From JAUIIK01 sp963745675 (GTDB taxonomy: Bacteria > Chloroflexota > Chloroflexia > Thermomicrobiales > CFX8), in contig CAVUYM010000022.1 of the NCBI GenBank assembly GCA_963745675.1, positions 62,001 to 126,000 on the forward strand: DNA of 64,000 nucleotides. The letters are read 5' to 3'. The stretch's first letter is position 1. Each line of letters starts with the position of its first letter. A program made the position numbers and the translations under genes. A model generated the notes under the pieces. That model made no database searches. It had not been told where the DNA came from and was given only the letters and a program-made list of their open reading frames with translations. This document shows positions 10,331-19,550 of the stretch, piece after piece.

Positions 10331-11520
10331 TGACTTATGATGATCAGACACGCTACGTTCATCTCGGCAATAAAGTGCATGCTGAACCCTCAGCAACCTC
10401 ACCTGTAGCGCCGCCCATTTTCCAGACAACGGTATATAGCTACGATGACACCGACCAGATTGACCGCATTCACGACGGCTCTGATTCTGGCTACATCTAT
10501 GGCCGCTACGGGCTGCCCAATTCCCGTGCGCTGGAGCAGGCGCTGGCCGAGTTAGAAGGCGCTGAAGCGGGTCTGGCGACATCCAGCGCAACCAGTGGCA
10601 TCCTGGCGACGCTCATTGCCCTGACCGACGGCGGCGACCGTCTCATCGTCGGACACAACACCTACGGTGGCACGCGCGGGTTGCTCGACGCTGAGATGTC
10701 CCGTTTTGGCCTGGAAACAACCTACGTCGACCTCGGCGATCTCGATGCTGTTCGAGCAGCTTTCGCCCGCGAGCCTCGTCCCCGATTGCTCTGGGCAGAC
10801 ACCATATCCAACCCGACATTGCTCACGAACGACATACCGGCTCTGGCTGCAATTGCCGCCGAAGCCGAAGTGCCCTTCGTCGTTGATAACACCTTTGCGA
10901 CGCCGCTGCACTACAACCCCATTACAGACGGGGCTACGCTCGTCATCCATTCCGGGACGAAGTTCATTGGTGGGCACAACGACGTTAACAGCGGCGCGGT
11001 CGTCGGTTCCTCGGTGTTAGTCGAACGAGTGCGCCGTACTGCAATACTGACCGGCGCCGTGGTGAATCCATTCGATGCCTGGCTCTCGCTGCGCGGGCTG
11101 CGGACCATGGAGATCCGGGTGATGCGGTCGTCTGCGACCGCGCTCGCCATAGCCATGGCGCTCCAGAATCTTCCGGGTGTCGCTCGGGTCCACTATCCTG
11201 GCCTGGCAACCGATCCATGTCATGCGGTCGCCAACCGGATGCTGAAGCATGGTTACGGCAGCCTTGTCTCCGTCGATTTTGGCGAGGAACAGAGGGCTCG
11301 CAAGATCGTCGACAACCTGCAACTCGTACAGATTGCCGAAACACTCGGCGGATTGATGACAACGGCTGTGATCCCATCGGTCAATTACTATCGCCACTTA
11401 GATGCAGCGGGCCTCGCGCGCATCGGCGTCAGTCCCGGTCTTGTGCGGTTTTCGATCGGCATCGAATCGGCTGCAGATTTGATTGCTGACTTTGCCGGAG
11501 CGATTGCCGCCGCTGTGTAG
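10330..11520 (+). CDS. Trans-sulfuration PLP enzyme (cystathionine gamma-synthase/lyase family)
   Basis: A Cys/Met-metabolism PLP enzyme of 396 residues. It shows YIYGRYGLPNSRALEQALA near the N-terminus, ATSSATSGILATLIAL, the cofactor motif VPFVVDNTFATPL and the Schiff-base lysine in HSGTKFIGGHNDV. LTGAVVNPFDAWLSLRGLRT follows, and the C-terminal RFSIGIES is typical. Synthase, gamma-lyase and methionine gamma-lyase cannot be separated by eye, so no symbol is given. GTG 10330 overlaps the preceding stop. Intact, no frame problems. Confidence 0.9.
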   Translation: MTYDDQTRYVHLGNKVHAEPSATSPVAPPIFQTTVYSYDDTDQIDRIHDGSDSGYIYGRYGLPNSRALEQALAELEGAEAGLATSSATSGILATLIALTDGGDRLIVGHNTYGGTRGLLDAEMSRFGLETTYVDLGDLDAVRAAFAREPRPRLLWADTISNPTLLTNDIPALAAIAAEAEVPFVVDNTFATPLHYNPITDGATLVIHSGTKFIGGHNDVNSGAVVGSSVLVERVRRTAILTGAVVNPFDAWLSLRGLRTMEIRVMRSSATALAIAMALQNLPGVARVHYPGLATDPCHAVANRMLKHGYGSLVSVDFGEEQRARKIVDNLQLVQIAETLGGLMTTAVIPSVNYYRHLDAAGLARIGVSPGLVRFSIGIESAADLIADFAGAIAAAV

Positions 11521-11615
11521 CGGTACTTCCCCGTTCATTAGCTAACCACCAGTTTCTCGAAAGTCACGGCTACAATGCTGGTATGTGTCGCCCGAACACG
11601 ATCTGGAGAATGACC

Positions 11616-12818
11616 ATGCCTGCTGAATACCCCTGTGCTGTCCCGTACGATGCGGAGACACGGATGGAATGGACCCAACTGGTCGTTCCGCTGGACGAGT
11701 ATGCCTCCAGGCTGGAAGCGGTTCGCGAGCAGATGCGCATAATGCGCTTCGATGCGCTGCTGGTAGTGGGCAACCGCGAGAATCCCGCCAGCATCGGCTA
11801 TCTCTCCAACTATCATCCGCACGGTGGTACAGCGCTGCTCCTCGTGCCGCTCGATGACGAACCGATCCTGATCTTCAACTACATCCTGCATGGTGAACCG
11901 ATGCACTCGATGATCTGGGACGCGATATTCGATGATGTGCGCCCGGCAGCGGCGATCCCCGGTATGCCGCCGGGAACCATCGCGGAGCTGACCATTGAAG
12001 CCATCAGAGATGCTGGGCTGGAGGATGCGGCGATCGGTGTGGCATCGCTATCGAATTTGCCGATGTCGCTTGGGATGGAATTGCAACAGGGTTTGCCGGA
12101 TGTGACCTGGCAAGAAGGCGCCCCGGCGGTACTCCGGCCCAGATCTATCAAGTCGTCCCGAGAGATCGATTTTTTCCGCCGCGCTTGCCGGATAACTCGT
12201 AGAGCCCTTGAAGCTGGAGCTGCGGCCTGTGAGCCTGGAACGAGTGAGCGTGAAGTTGCAGAGGTTATTCATTCGACAATGATGGCCGAAGGGGCGCAGT
12301 CTATAGGCTTCGAGACGGCGGTGTCGAGCGGCCCGCGCGCTGGAATCAAGCATGCCGACCCAACCGGGCGCATCATGGAGCCGGGCGACATGGTCTTCCT
12401 TGATTGCGGAGCCGTCGTCGGCGGTTACCACGCCGATCTGTCGAGGACGCTCGTCGTTGGCCAGGCAGGCAGCGACGAGCAAGCGATGCTCGATACGTCA
12501 GTTGAGATGTTCAGGGAATGTCTCAAAGTCATCCGCCCCGGTGCGCCCATCCGCGATCTTTACAGGGCGGCTGAACGGGTAGCCCGACGTGCTGGCTTCA
12601 GCACCGATTACATGCCGAACGGACTCGGGCACGGACTCGGCTTATCGCTCTTCGAGATGCCATTCCTCGGTCCGACCGACGAGTCGCTGATGGAAGAAGG
12701 CATGATCTTCGCGCTGGAACCGATGCTCGTTCGATACGGCGTCGGCACCGCCGTCGTTGAAGAGTCTGTGCTGGTCACCGCGGATGGCGCTGAGGTCCTC
12801 TCGGGGGCAAATTGGTAG
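11616..12818 (+). CDS. M24 family metallopeptidase (Xaa-Pro aminopeptidase-like)
   Basis: Two-domain pita-bread peptidase. The creatinase N-domain runs to about residue 160. The catalytic domain carries all five metal ligands: the first Asp in VFLDCGAVV, the second in YHADLSRTL, the His in GLGHGLGLSLFE, and Glu in ALEPM and in VVEESVLV. Of three in-frame ATG codons, 11616 is preferred because GGAG (11605-11608) lies 7 bases upstream. Members cleave Xaa-Pro peptides or act on creatine-like substrates. A second M24 gene lies at 14505-15650. About 400 residues, intact. Confidence 0.9.
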   Translation: MPAEYPCAVPYDAETRMEWTQLVVPLDEYASRLEAVREQMRIMRFDALLVVGNRENPASIGYLSNYHPHGGTALLLVPLDDEPILIFNYILHGEPMHSMIWDAIFDDVRPAAAIPGMPPGTIAELTIEAIRDAGLEDAAIGVASLSNLPMSLGMELQQGLPDVTWQEGAPAVLRPRSIKSSREIDFFRRACRITRRALEAGAAACEPGTSEREVAEVIHSTMMAEGAQSIGFETAVSSGPRAGIKHADPTGRIMEPGDMVFLDCGAVVGGYHADLSRTLVVGQAGSDEQAMLDTSVEMFRECLKVIRPGAPIRDLYRAAERVARRAGFSTDYMPNGLGHGLGLSLFEMPFLGPTDESLMEEGMIFALEPMLVRYGVGTAVVEESVLVTADGAEVLSGANW

Positions 12819-12901
12819 CTCGGTAAACGTTTGGCGCACAATTCGGCGATGGTGCGTGCCGGATGAGAGATAGAGATATAACAAAGAGATGAGGGGGCTG
12901 G

Positions 12902-13459
12902 GTGAAGTATTCGCGTGCCGCGGCCGACTTTCCGCGACCATTCACGTTGGCTAGCGCCGTGGGGCTTTTGCTCCTCACGCTTGCTGCGCTTGTCGCCGCG
13001 AACAAGATTCGGGACACCAGAGCGAATCCGGCTGAAGGTACCATCTCAGCTTGTGTTTCGCGCTATACCGGACAAACACGCGTCATTCAGCCGGGTCAGA
13101 CTCCAAACTGTTCTCAGGCCGAAGTCCTCGTCGAGTGGAACGGCGAAGGTATCCAAGGGCCACCTGGTCCTCCCGGGCCGGAAGGTGCACCCGGTGCCAC
13201 AAATGTGACTCGTCGCGTCTCCGACGAAGAGTTCGCAGATCCAGGTGGGGTCGAAACGGCAACCGTCGAGTGCCTCGAAGGCGAGCAGGTTACCGGTGGT
13301 GGATTCGTTTCAGACGAGAACCCAGAGGAACTCCTGCCGATCCTGTTAGAAAGTGACGTATCTGACGCCGGCAATGGCTGGAAGGTGAAGATCTACAGCT
13401 TCGCGTTTGTACCGGACGGCCTGGGTTTCCGGGCCGTCGCGATGTGCGCATCGCCGTAG
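12902..13459 (+). CDS. Exported collagen-like surface protein
   Basis: 185 residues with an N-terminal membrane/signal segment (AVGLLLLTLAALVAAN). A short Cys-containing domain follows (ISACVSRYTGQTRVI ... PNCSQAEVLVEWN), then a small Gly-X-Y tract GPPGPPGPEGAPG at about residues 88-100. The C-terminal domain holds VECLEGEQVTGGGF and ends FRAVAMCASP. The order ACV...W-N/G-X-Y/CP-G-VTGGG...AMC is the usual layout of bacterial collagen-like surface proteins. GTG 12902 follows a GAGGGGG tract. The exact role is unknown; surface attachment or structural use is likely. Confidence 0.75.
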   Translation: MKYSRAAADFPRPFTLASAVGLLLLTLAALVAANKIRDTRANPAEGTISACVSRYTGQTRVIQPGQTPNCSQAEVLVEWNGEGIQGPPGPPGPEGAPGATNVTRRVSDEEFADPGGVETATVECLEGEQVTGGGFVSDENPEELLPILLESDVSDAGNGWKVKIYSFAFVPDGLGFRAVAMCASP

Positions 13460-13529
13460 CCGCAAAATCTAACCCATATGATCAATGGCTCTTGATGTTT
13501 GACTTCCAGTAGCGACGTTTGGGAAGAGT

Positions 13530-13979
13530 CTACCTTTGCGGCATCCGTCTAACCTGCATCCAGAGCATCTTGGGGATTTCACGTGCATTGAAATCCTGAG
13601 GGACTGGGACGCGCTTCAGCGTATCCAGGACGATGCTATAGGCTTCGCTGAACCCGGGGCGCTGGGGTCGTCGCGATAGCGCCAGTTCCTGATGTTCGAG
13701 GCGCAAATATTCGGGGACAAGGCTGCGGATGAGGAGCAGCCCAATCGGGATGATCAGGAAATCGTCGACTATGCCGATAAGTGGGATCGGGTCGGGAACG
13801 AGGTCGATCGGGCTCAAAACGTAGATCGCGAAACCGGCGGCGGCAATGCGGGCGTAGACTGGAACGCGGCTGTCTCGCGCTGCCAGATACAGCACATAAG
13901 CTTCCATCCAGAAGCGCCCCGTTTTTGATGTGAGTCTTCCAATTCTGCCAACAAGCGACATTGCTAGGTTCCTTGCCAA
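13530..13979 (-). CDS. DUF1232 (YkvA-like) membrane-associated protein, copy 1
   Basis: 149 residues. The DUF1232 signature is clear: RIAAAGFAIYVLSPIDLVPDPIPLIGIVDDFLIIPIGLLLI, a hydrophobic hairpin with the DLVPD...G..DD core, near residues 45-85. A basic tail rich in Arg follows. The family has no defined biochemical role. A second copy with the same core lies directly upstream at 14096-14495 on the same strand. The two differ outside the core, so this is an old duplication. Confidence 0.85.
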   Translation of the reverse strand: MARNLAMSLVGRIGRLTSKTGRFWMEAYVLYLAARDSRVPVYARIAAAGFAIYVLSPIDLVPDPIPLIGIVDDFLIIPIGLLLIRSLVPEYLRLEHQELALSRRPQRPGFSEAYSIVLDTLKRVPVPQDFNAREIPKMLWMQVRRMPQR

Positions 13980-14095
13980 GGTAGATCGTTAGCCGTACTC
14001 GGAGAATTATTCATCATCGACGTGACGATGACGCGGGTAACTCTGCACATTTCAGGTCATGTTCCCGGTATGAGTGACTCGATCGGCGACGATCG

Positions 14096-14495
14096 TTAGT
14101 GAACGGCTCGCCAGATGGTGATTCCCAGCCCAACGAATGCGACGATCCAGACCAGAGAAAGCAATCCGAGAGCGACCAGAAATACGCGCCAGGCGCGTTG
14201 ACCGGCGTTCGAGACGGCGGCTGCCCGGTGAGCGCTCTCCAGCAGTTGTACGGGCAGCATTTTCGATACCACGAAATAGGCACAGCGGGACGGCCAGCAT
14301 ATCGTCGAGTATGCCTAAGAAGGGGATCGGCTCCGGGATGATGTCGATTGGATTCAGGACGTAGAAGGCAAAAGCGATCGCGACGATACGCGCCGCCCAT
14401 GGCGCGTGCGGATCCCTCAGCGCGATGGTCAACGCGTAAATCTCAGTCGCTACACCGACGAATCCGCGCCGGAATCGGGAGATACGATCTCTCAA
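14096..14495 (-). CDS. DUF1232 (YkvA-like) protein, copy 2 (one frameshift)
   Basis: The N-terminal half has the DUF1232 core ARIVAIAFAFYVLNPIDIIP and LGILDDMLAVPL. Right after this, near 14285, the frame shifts by one base. It then reads FVVSKMLPVQLLESAHRAA and a C-terminal membrane helix (VFLVALGLLSLVWIVAFVGLG), ending at 14096. The uncorrected frame gives an implausible Arg/Ser-rich tail. Corrected length is about 132 residues. The ATG lies 9 bases after the stop of the M24 peptidase, so it is probably in that transcript. Confidence 0.78.
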
Positions 14496-14504
14496 TGTGC
14501 CCGC

Positions 14505-15650
14505 TTACTCGATCACATACAGGGCGCTGGTGTCGGAATAGTCGGAAAGCAGTTCGACGCCGTTTTCCCGGAAGAGGACCGAGTCCTCGACGTGATAGGT
14601 CTCGTTGCCGTCGGTCGTGATGTGCTCGATCTGCATGACCATCCCCGGCTCGGTCAACCGGTCGTCGTCGACGGTGATGAAGGGCCGGTCATGGATGCCG
14701 AGCCCAATGCAGTGCCCGAAACCGTGGACACCGAGCCCGTAAGGCATTTTCGGTCCGGTGATCTCCTGCATCTTGCGAGCGATCTCGGACATGGACTGGC
14801 CGGGACGGAGCCACTCGATGACTTCCTGCTGGCCTTCTGATAGCGCGCCGTAGACCGCTGCCTGACGGCCATTGGGTTTGCCGACGACGGCCATCCGAAC
14901 CAGATCGGATACGTAGCCGTCGAACGAGCCGCCGTAATCGACCCGGATGATGTCACCGTGGCGAACGGGAATATCCTCGGCCAGATGGTGACCGAGCGGC
15001 GTGCGATGGCCGGCGGCGAAGACGTTCGCAAAGACGAAGTCCGCGCCGAGTTTGGTGATGGCATAGCCCATGTGATCGACGATCTGTTTTTCGGTGTCAC
15101 CCGGACGTGTGAATTCGTAGGCGTTTGCGATTGCCTTCTCGGTCTGAACGGCGGCGAAGCGCAACTGCTCTACCTCGGCCGGCGTCTTGACCATCCGAAT
15201 TTCATCCAGGACGTAGTCACAGCTGACGAGATCGGCGTCAGGTAGGTTCTGTCGAAGCTGGTCGGCGTGATAGACGGGCAGATATAGCTGCTCGTAGCCG
15301 ATGCGGCCGTGCAGCAGCCCTTTTTCAGAGAGCACGTCGCGTACCATCTCCATCGGGTGCGGGTTGAAGACGCCGTCAAGGAGTTTGTAGCCGCGAATAT
15401 CCTGGATGAAGCTCATCTGGCCGTCGCTGGCTTCTCTGCGATCCGGTACGGCGAAGACCGGCTCGCCCTCTCGCGGCCAGATGACGATGCAGATTCGGTC
15501 GGGCAGCAAGCGCAGATCGAAATTGTAGAATCCAGAGCAGTAGACGACATTCTCCATCTGGGCGACGACGATTGCGTCAAGATCGTGCTTCGCGATCTGA
15601 TCGTAGATGCGCTGTTTGTCGGTAAAGGCGCTGCGGTCCGTTAGTGTCAC
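14505..15650 (-). CDS. M24 family metallopeptidase, second copy
   Basis: 381 residues. The catalytic domain holds IRVDYGGSFDGYVSDLVRM (two Asp ligands), HGFGHCIGLGIHD (His), MQIEHIT (Glu) and YHVEDSVLF (Glu). The N-domain starts with ALDAIVVAQMENVVYCSGF-like text. It is related to but distinct from the M24 protein at 11616, so the two probably differ in substrate. GTG 15650 has a GGGAGAGAG ribosome site about 8 bases upstream. Intact. It heads a minus-strand pair with DUF1232 copy 2. Confidence 0.9.
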   Translation of the reverse strand: MTLTDRSAFTDKQRIYDQIAKHDLDAIVVAQMENVVYCSGFYNFDLRLLPDRICIVIWPREGEPVFAVPDRREASDGQMSFIQDIRGYKLLDGVFNPHPMEMVRDVLSEKGLLHGRIGYEQLYLPVYHADQLRQNLPDADLVSCDYVLDEIRMVKTPAEVEQLRFAAVQTEKAIANAYEFTRPGDTEKQIVDHMGYAITKLGADFVFANVFAAGHRTPLGHHLAEDIPVRHGDIIRVDYGGSFDGYVSDLVRMAVVGKPNGRQAAVYGALSEGQQEVIEWLRPGQSMSEIARKMQEITGPKMPYGLGVHGFGHCIGLGIHDRPFITVDDDRLTEPGMVMQIEHITTDGNETYHVEDSVLFRENGVELLSDYSDTSALYVIE

Positions 15651-15727
15651 CTGGAAAACTCTCTCCCTTTATCACCCGAACTTACCCGCATCAGTATATG
15701 CGTCTCAGCATCGGCCGTCGCATCCAT

Positions 15728-16361
15728 TCAAGGAGTCGGATCGGGCCAGATGCGACGGAAAAGCCCGGGATAGGCGTTCACTAATCCCTGGTCGTCGACG
15801 GCGATGTCGGCTGATGAAGCCAGATTCAAGACTCTCGAAGCGATAGATCGTGTCATCAATACGGGTGTAGCGCTGGCGAGCAGGCGCGAGCGTCAGCTCT
15901 GGAACGGTGACATAGACGACCTCAATCTCCGCCGACTCGCCAACCTCAAGATTGAGGCGGCGAATCGGCAGCGTGTTGGTGAAGGGCGTGATCGCGATGT
16001 CGATGTCGGTGCAGCCGCTGAGATCTGGAAAATCATCGAGAAGATCATGATCCCAGTAACCATCGGGTTCGCGCACAAGTTCACGGCTCAGCTCATTCAG
16101 ATCGATGGGGCCGTCATACGGGCTCGTCGTCTCGATTGTGTGAGCCAGACGAAGGCTCCTGAACCCCCAGCTCTCATCCAGCTCTATGCGATACCAGGTG
16201 CGTGAGGGAACATCATCCAGGACTGCGATGATCAGGCCATCGGCGGCGAAGCCATTGCCCCATTCTTCGAGACACAAGTGTTCGTAACCGGACCAGGACA
16301 GTGCTTCCCAGATGACATTCGTGCGACCGATGCGCTCGACTGGTTGGAAGAGCCGAAACAC
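15728..16361 (-). CDS. Putative glycolipid-binding family protein (one late frameshift)
   Basis: Matches the glycolipid-binding (PF06475, formerly DUF1089) pattern. It has EHLCLEEWGNGFAADGLII near the start, W-containing strands (WYRIELDESWGFRSL), DLSGCTDIDIAITPFTNTLPIRRL and YTRIDDTIYRFESLESGF. After a break near 15815 the correct frame reads DIAVDDQGLVNAYPGLFRR and stops at 15728; YPGLFRR is the family's usual end. The start GTG overlaps the amidase stop (TAGTG), so they are coupled. The family was named from a structural study and its physiological role is not settled. Confidence 0.82.
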
Positions 16362-17749
16362 TAGATCTCCGGTGTCTTGGTGTGCCAGTCGGTCTCGGCC
16401 TGGAATGCCTTCGCGACCTCGATCAGCGCGTTTTCGGATCCAGCGCGGCCGGTGATACAGAGCGAGGTTGGCAGTCCTCGCTCGCCGAAGCCGTTGACGA
16501 CGGCAATGCCGGGTACGCCGGTGATGTTGACCGCCGAACCGAAGGTGCGCCGGCGACGGCTGGAATCAAATGCGTCGAAGCGCTGGTCGATCGGTGGCGC
16601 GACACGCGGCATCGTCGGAGTCAGGATCGCGTCGTAGCCGCTAAAGAGCGCGTCAATGTCGCGGCACATCGCGCCGCGCAGGCGCATCGCTCGCAGATAG
16701 TCGACTGCAGGGATTGCCAGAGCGGTGTAGGGGTTGATGCCATCCTCCGGCGCGGTTAGGCCGCGCAATTCACCGGAGCGGATTGCATCCTCAAATGCTG
16801 ATGCCATCTCGGCTCGAATGACGAGCGCTGTAACCTCCGAATAAGGATGCTCTGGGAGTTCGATTGTATCCACCGAGCCGAATTGACTCAGGATCTCGAC
16901 AGAAGCTCTGAAATTCGCTGCAACATCGTCGTCGGAACTGTCGACCTCGGATTCAACGACGGCAAAGCGCCACGGTCGATTCGGGACTGAGGCGTTGGGA
17001 TACTGATAGTTGTCACTCAATGACGACGGATCGGCGGGGTCTGCTCCGGCGATGGCGTCGAGGACGAGACCACAGTCGTGGGCTGTGCGTGCCATTGGTC
17101 CGAGCTTGTCCATCGTCCAGGAGAGCGCCATCGCTCCCGAACGACTGACGCGGCCGTAGGTCGGTCTGATGCCCGTCGTTCCGCAGTTGTTGGCCGGCGA
17201 ATGGATCGATCCGGCTGTTTCCGATCCGATCGCGAAAGGGACGCAACCGGAGGCTATCGCCGCGCCGGAGCCACTCGATGAACCACCGCTCCATGCATTC
17301 TGATTCCACGGCACCTTGCATGGACCAGTGAAGGAGGCGTTTGGTTGTTCATAACCGGCGCCACCGGCTAGCTCGATCATTGCCAGTTTCGCGACAAGCA
17401 CCGCGCCGGCGTCCCGCAGCTTACGGACGACGGTCGCATCCTCGTCGAAGACTTGATCCTTATAAGGTGCGGCGCCCCATGTCGTCGGGTATCCGACAGC
17501 GGCCAGCAGATCTTTCGCGCCATATGGAATACCATGCAACGGTCCCCGATCGATGCCGGCTTTCATCTCGCGCTCGGCATTCTCCGCTTCGCGTAGCGCT
17601 CGGTCTTCGGTAATCGTGACGACGGCGTTCAACTGGCGTCCAACGCTGTCCAGGCGTTCCATCGCCTCCCGTGCCAGTTGTGTCGGCGTTGTTTCACCCG
17701 AGCGCAGCATCTGTCCCAGCTCAGCAACAGTTTTGTAGTGCGAAGACAT
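16361..17749 (-). CDS. Amidase-signature family amidase
   Basis: 462 residues with the Ser-cisSer-Lys triad of the amidase signature family: Lys in GIPYGAKDLL, the Gly/Ser loop NAWSGGSSSGSGAA, and the nucleophile region AIGSETAGSIHSPA (usual form GSDTGGSIRxPA). It hydrolyses amide bonds of small or aryl substrates. GatA is less likely, since gatB/gatC are not adjacent, although the small gene just upstream is GatC-like in size only. It sits in a run of peptide- and amide-cleaving genes (M24, M19, aspartoacylase-like). Intact. Confidence 0.9.
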   Translation of the reverse strand: MSSHYKTVAELGQMLRSGETTPTQLAREAMERLDSVGRQLNAVVTITEDRALREAENAEREMKAGIDRGPLHGIPYGAKDLLAAVGYPTTWGAAPYKDQVFDEDATVVRKLRDAGAVLVAKLAMIELAGGAGYEQPNASFTGPCKVPWNQNAWSGGSSSGSGAAIASGCVPFAIGSETAGSIHSPANNCGTTGIRPTYGRVSRSGAMALSWTMDKLGPMARTAHDCGLVLDAIAGADPADPSSLSDNYQYPNASVPNRPWRFAVVESEVDSSDDDVAANFRASVEILSQFGSVDTIELPEHPYSEVTALVIRAEMASAFEDAIRSGELRGLTAPEDGINPYTALAIPAVDYLRAMRLRGAMCRDIDALFSGYDAILTPTMPRVAPPIDQRFDAFDSSRRRRTFGSAVNITGVPGIAVVNGFGERGLPTSLCITGRAGSENALIEVAKAFQAETDWHTKTPEI

Positions 17750-17754
17750 CGTGC

Positions 17755-17955
17755 TTAGCTCTCATCTCGATAGGCGCGGAAGATCGTATAGGGCTCATCA
17801 GCATTCTGGAGCTTGTGCTGCCGAAGCTTCGCGCCCTGGTTGAGCTTGTCGTCGATGCCTTTGCGGATGCGTTCGATATGTTCTTCTTCGATCTCATGAT
17901 CGACGGATGCCCTGACCTGGGCGACGAATGCTTCCACGAGCTTTTCATCTGCCAC
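17755..17955 (-). CDS. Small helical protein, 66 aa, upstream of the amidase
   Basis: GTG start with AAGGAG 7-8 bases upstream. The product is highly charged and predicted all-helical (VRASVDHEIEEEHIERIRKG, then DKLNQGAKLRQHKL). It ends 5 bases before the amidase ATG, so the two are surely in one operon. There is no known family, although length and helical nature would suit a regulatory or assembly partner. It lacks the GatC pattern, so an amidotransferase C subunit is not supported. Confidence 0.7.
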   Translation of the reverse strand: MADEKLVEAFVAQVRASVDHEIEEEHIERIRKGIDDKLNQGAKLRQHKLQNADEPYTIFRAYRDES

Positions 17956-18031
17956 GAACTCACTCCTTCAAGTTTGCTGCCGAATCGACCGGGGATCAGT
18001 TTAGAACGATTTCGATGACGCGGGTGCGACC

Positions 18032-18955
18032 TCAGAGATTCGTGCCATTGCCGATGATGTAGGCGTAGTCGCCAACTTCAATGCGGGTTGCGACAGCGCG
18101 CAGCAATACCATCAACGAACGCTCGAATGGAGCGTGGATCTCTTCGAGCGTCTCAAAGGTTTGCGGGTTCACGACGGTGCCCATGAGCGTGCCACCAGTA
18201 ATCGCTGCTCCGATCTGATCGATGCCTAACGCTGGAACGAGCAGCCCGCCGTGGTGCGGCCGAATCACGGCCAGTTCATCGATGATTTCCTTGGGGCCAT
18301 AATCGACGACATCGCCATCTAGCATCCCGACATGGCGCAGCGCGTTGCGCAGGCCATTTAGCGTGCGATCTATGTAGACGTCATCAGCTACCAGACCGCC
18401 GCCGAACTCCGTGACAACGGTGCGAACGCCGCGTTTGACCGCTTCGGCGCTGAAGGTGCCCTCGTATCCAGGACCGCGATAGAGAATCGGCGTGTCAAAG
18501 GTTCTCGATAGCTCTTCGTCATTGTCAATGTAGGCATAGTCGACGGTCGCCAGCGCGCCGCCCGCGTGGAGGTCGAGGAGAACGTCGAGATCGTCAAGGA
18601 AGTTGTCGACGAAAATGCGCCCCAGTTGCTCGGTAAGCCAGCCTTCGCTGTCACCGGGAAAGACACGGTTGAGGTTCTGCATGTCCTGCGGGGTGTGACG
18701 GGTATGAGCTTGGAATGCTAACGGATTGACCACTGGCGCGACGATCAGCCGTCCGGCGATATCTGCCGGCCTCACTTCTGAAAGGAGTCTCCTGATTGCT
18801 TCGACCGGCGTTACCTCGTCGCCGTGAATCGAGGCCGTAATGCCGACTGTCGGCCCGTCGCGTTCGCCCGTCAGCTCATGCACAGCTATCCTCAGCGGTA
18901 ATCCGGTAGCCAGGGTTCCGATATTGATCCAGCGAATCTCGTGACTTCCTGCCAT
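18032..18955 (-). CDS. Succinylglutamate desuccinylase/aspartoacylase family hydrolase
   Basis: Zinc carboxypeptidase-like deacylase (AstE/AspA family, 307 residues). Zinc ligands are seen in ITASIHGDEVTPVEA (H and E) and VLLDLHAGGALATV (H); the catalytic Glu lies in VVTEFGGG. Members remove acyl groups from N-acyl amino acids or similar amides. ATG 18955 follows GGAGAG with 5-base spacing. It probably heads the operon that continues with the 66-residue protein, the amidase and the glycolipid-binding protein. Substrate unknown. Confidence 0.87.
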   Translation of the reverse strand: MAGSHEIRWINIGTLATGLPLRIAVHELTGERDGPTVGITASIHGDEVTPVEAIRRLLSEVRPADIAGRLIVAPVVNPLAFQAHTRHTPQDMQNLNRVFPGDSEGWLTEQLGRIFVDNFLDDLDVLLDLHAGGALATVDYAYIDNDEELSRTFDTPILYRGPGYEGTFSAEAVKRGVRTVVTEFGGGLVADDVYIDRTLNGLRNALRHVGMLDGDVVDYGPKEIIDELAVIRPHHGGLLVPALGIDQIGAAITGGTLMGTVVNPQTFETLEEIHAPFERSLMVLLRAVATRIEVGDYAYIIGNGTNL

Positions 18956-19046
18956 GTCTACTCTCCTCGCGCCTATTTGTCCGACGCATTAGAATACGCG
19001 ATGAAACATCACGGCACGACGGAATTGGCCCCGATGCGGAGCATAT

Positions 19047-19550
19047 TTGATTGAGACCGCGCGCAATCTGATCAAGGGGCATCTCTACCAGGAGGTGCTC
19101 GCACTCATTCTTGTTTGTGTAGTGCTTGCCGGTTGCGCTAGTGGCGATGCCGGGAGCGATCTCGACACCCAGTCGCCAGCGACACCCCATGCAACGGCGG
19201 CAATTGGAACTGCTACGGTCATCTCCGAAGCCCCTTCCCCAACTTCTTTCATGCGCCCAACGTCAGTCAGCGGGCCAACCGTGACGGCGATACCGGAGCC
19301 GGTCTCAGCTGCCATTGTCCGCGCCGCCATGGACCGTGATGTCAGTCCGTCTGAAGTAGTCATGCTCAGGTTCCAGGCGGAATCCTGGCCGTCCACCGCT
19401 CTGGGGTGCCCTGAAGAGGGCCGCTCGTATGCGCAGATCGTCACGAGTGGCTACGCGGTGTCGTTGAGCATTGTCGGTCAATTGGTGTATTACCACGTTG
19501 ATGTGACCGGGGCGGAAATCGTTGAGTGTGAGGGAGACGACATTGGATAA
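19047..19550 (+). CDS. Small lipoprotein with LGCPEEG domain
   Basis: The lipobox VLAGC ends a signal peptide (LALILVCVVLAGC). A Ser/Thr/Pro linker of about 60 residues and a small domain follow. The domain reads SWPSTALGCPEEGRSYAQI, then TSGYAVSLSIVGQLVYYHVD. The same W...LGCP...YAQ...GY...YH pattern occurs in exported proteins of this group as I remember them, but has no named function. TTG 19047 has GGAG 5 bases upstream. The C-terminus overlaps the next gene's probable TTG (19543) by 8 bases. Confidence 0.72.
   Translation: MIETARNLIKGHLYQEVLALILVCVVLAGCASGDAGSDLDTQSPATPHATAAIGTATVISEAPSPTSFMRPTSVSGPTVTAIPEPVSAAIVRAAMDRDVSPSEVVMLRFQAESWPSTALGCPEEGRSYAQIVTSGYAVSLSIVGQLVYYHVDVTGAEIVECEGDDIG

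Noticed and set aside
17755..17955. gatC of an amidotransferase
   Set aside because: Size and position suggest it, but the sequence lacks the GatC pattern and no gatB is present.
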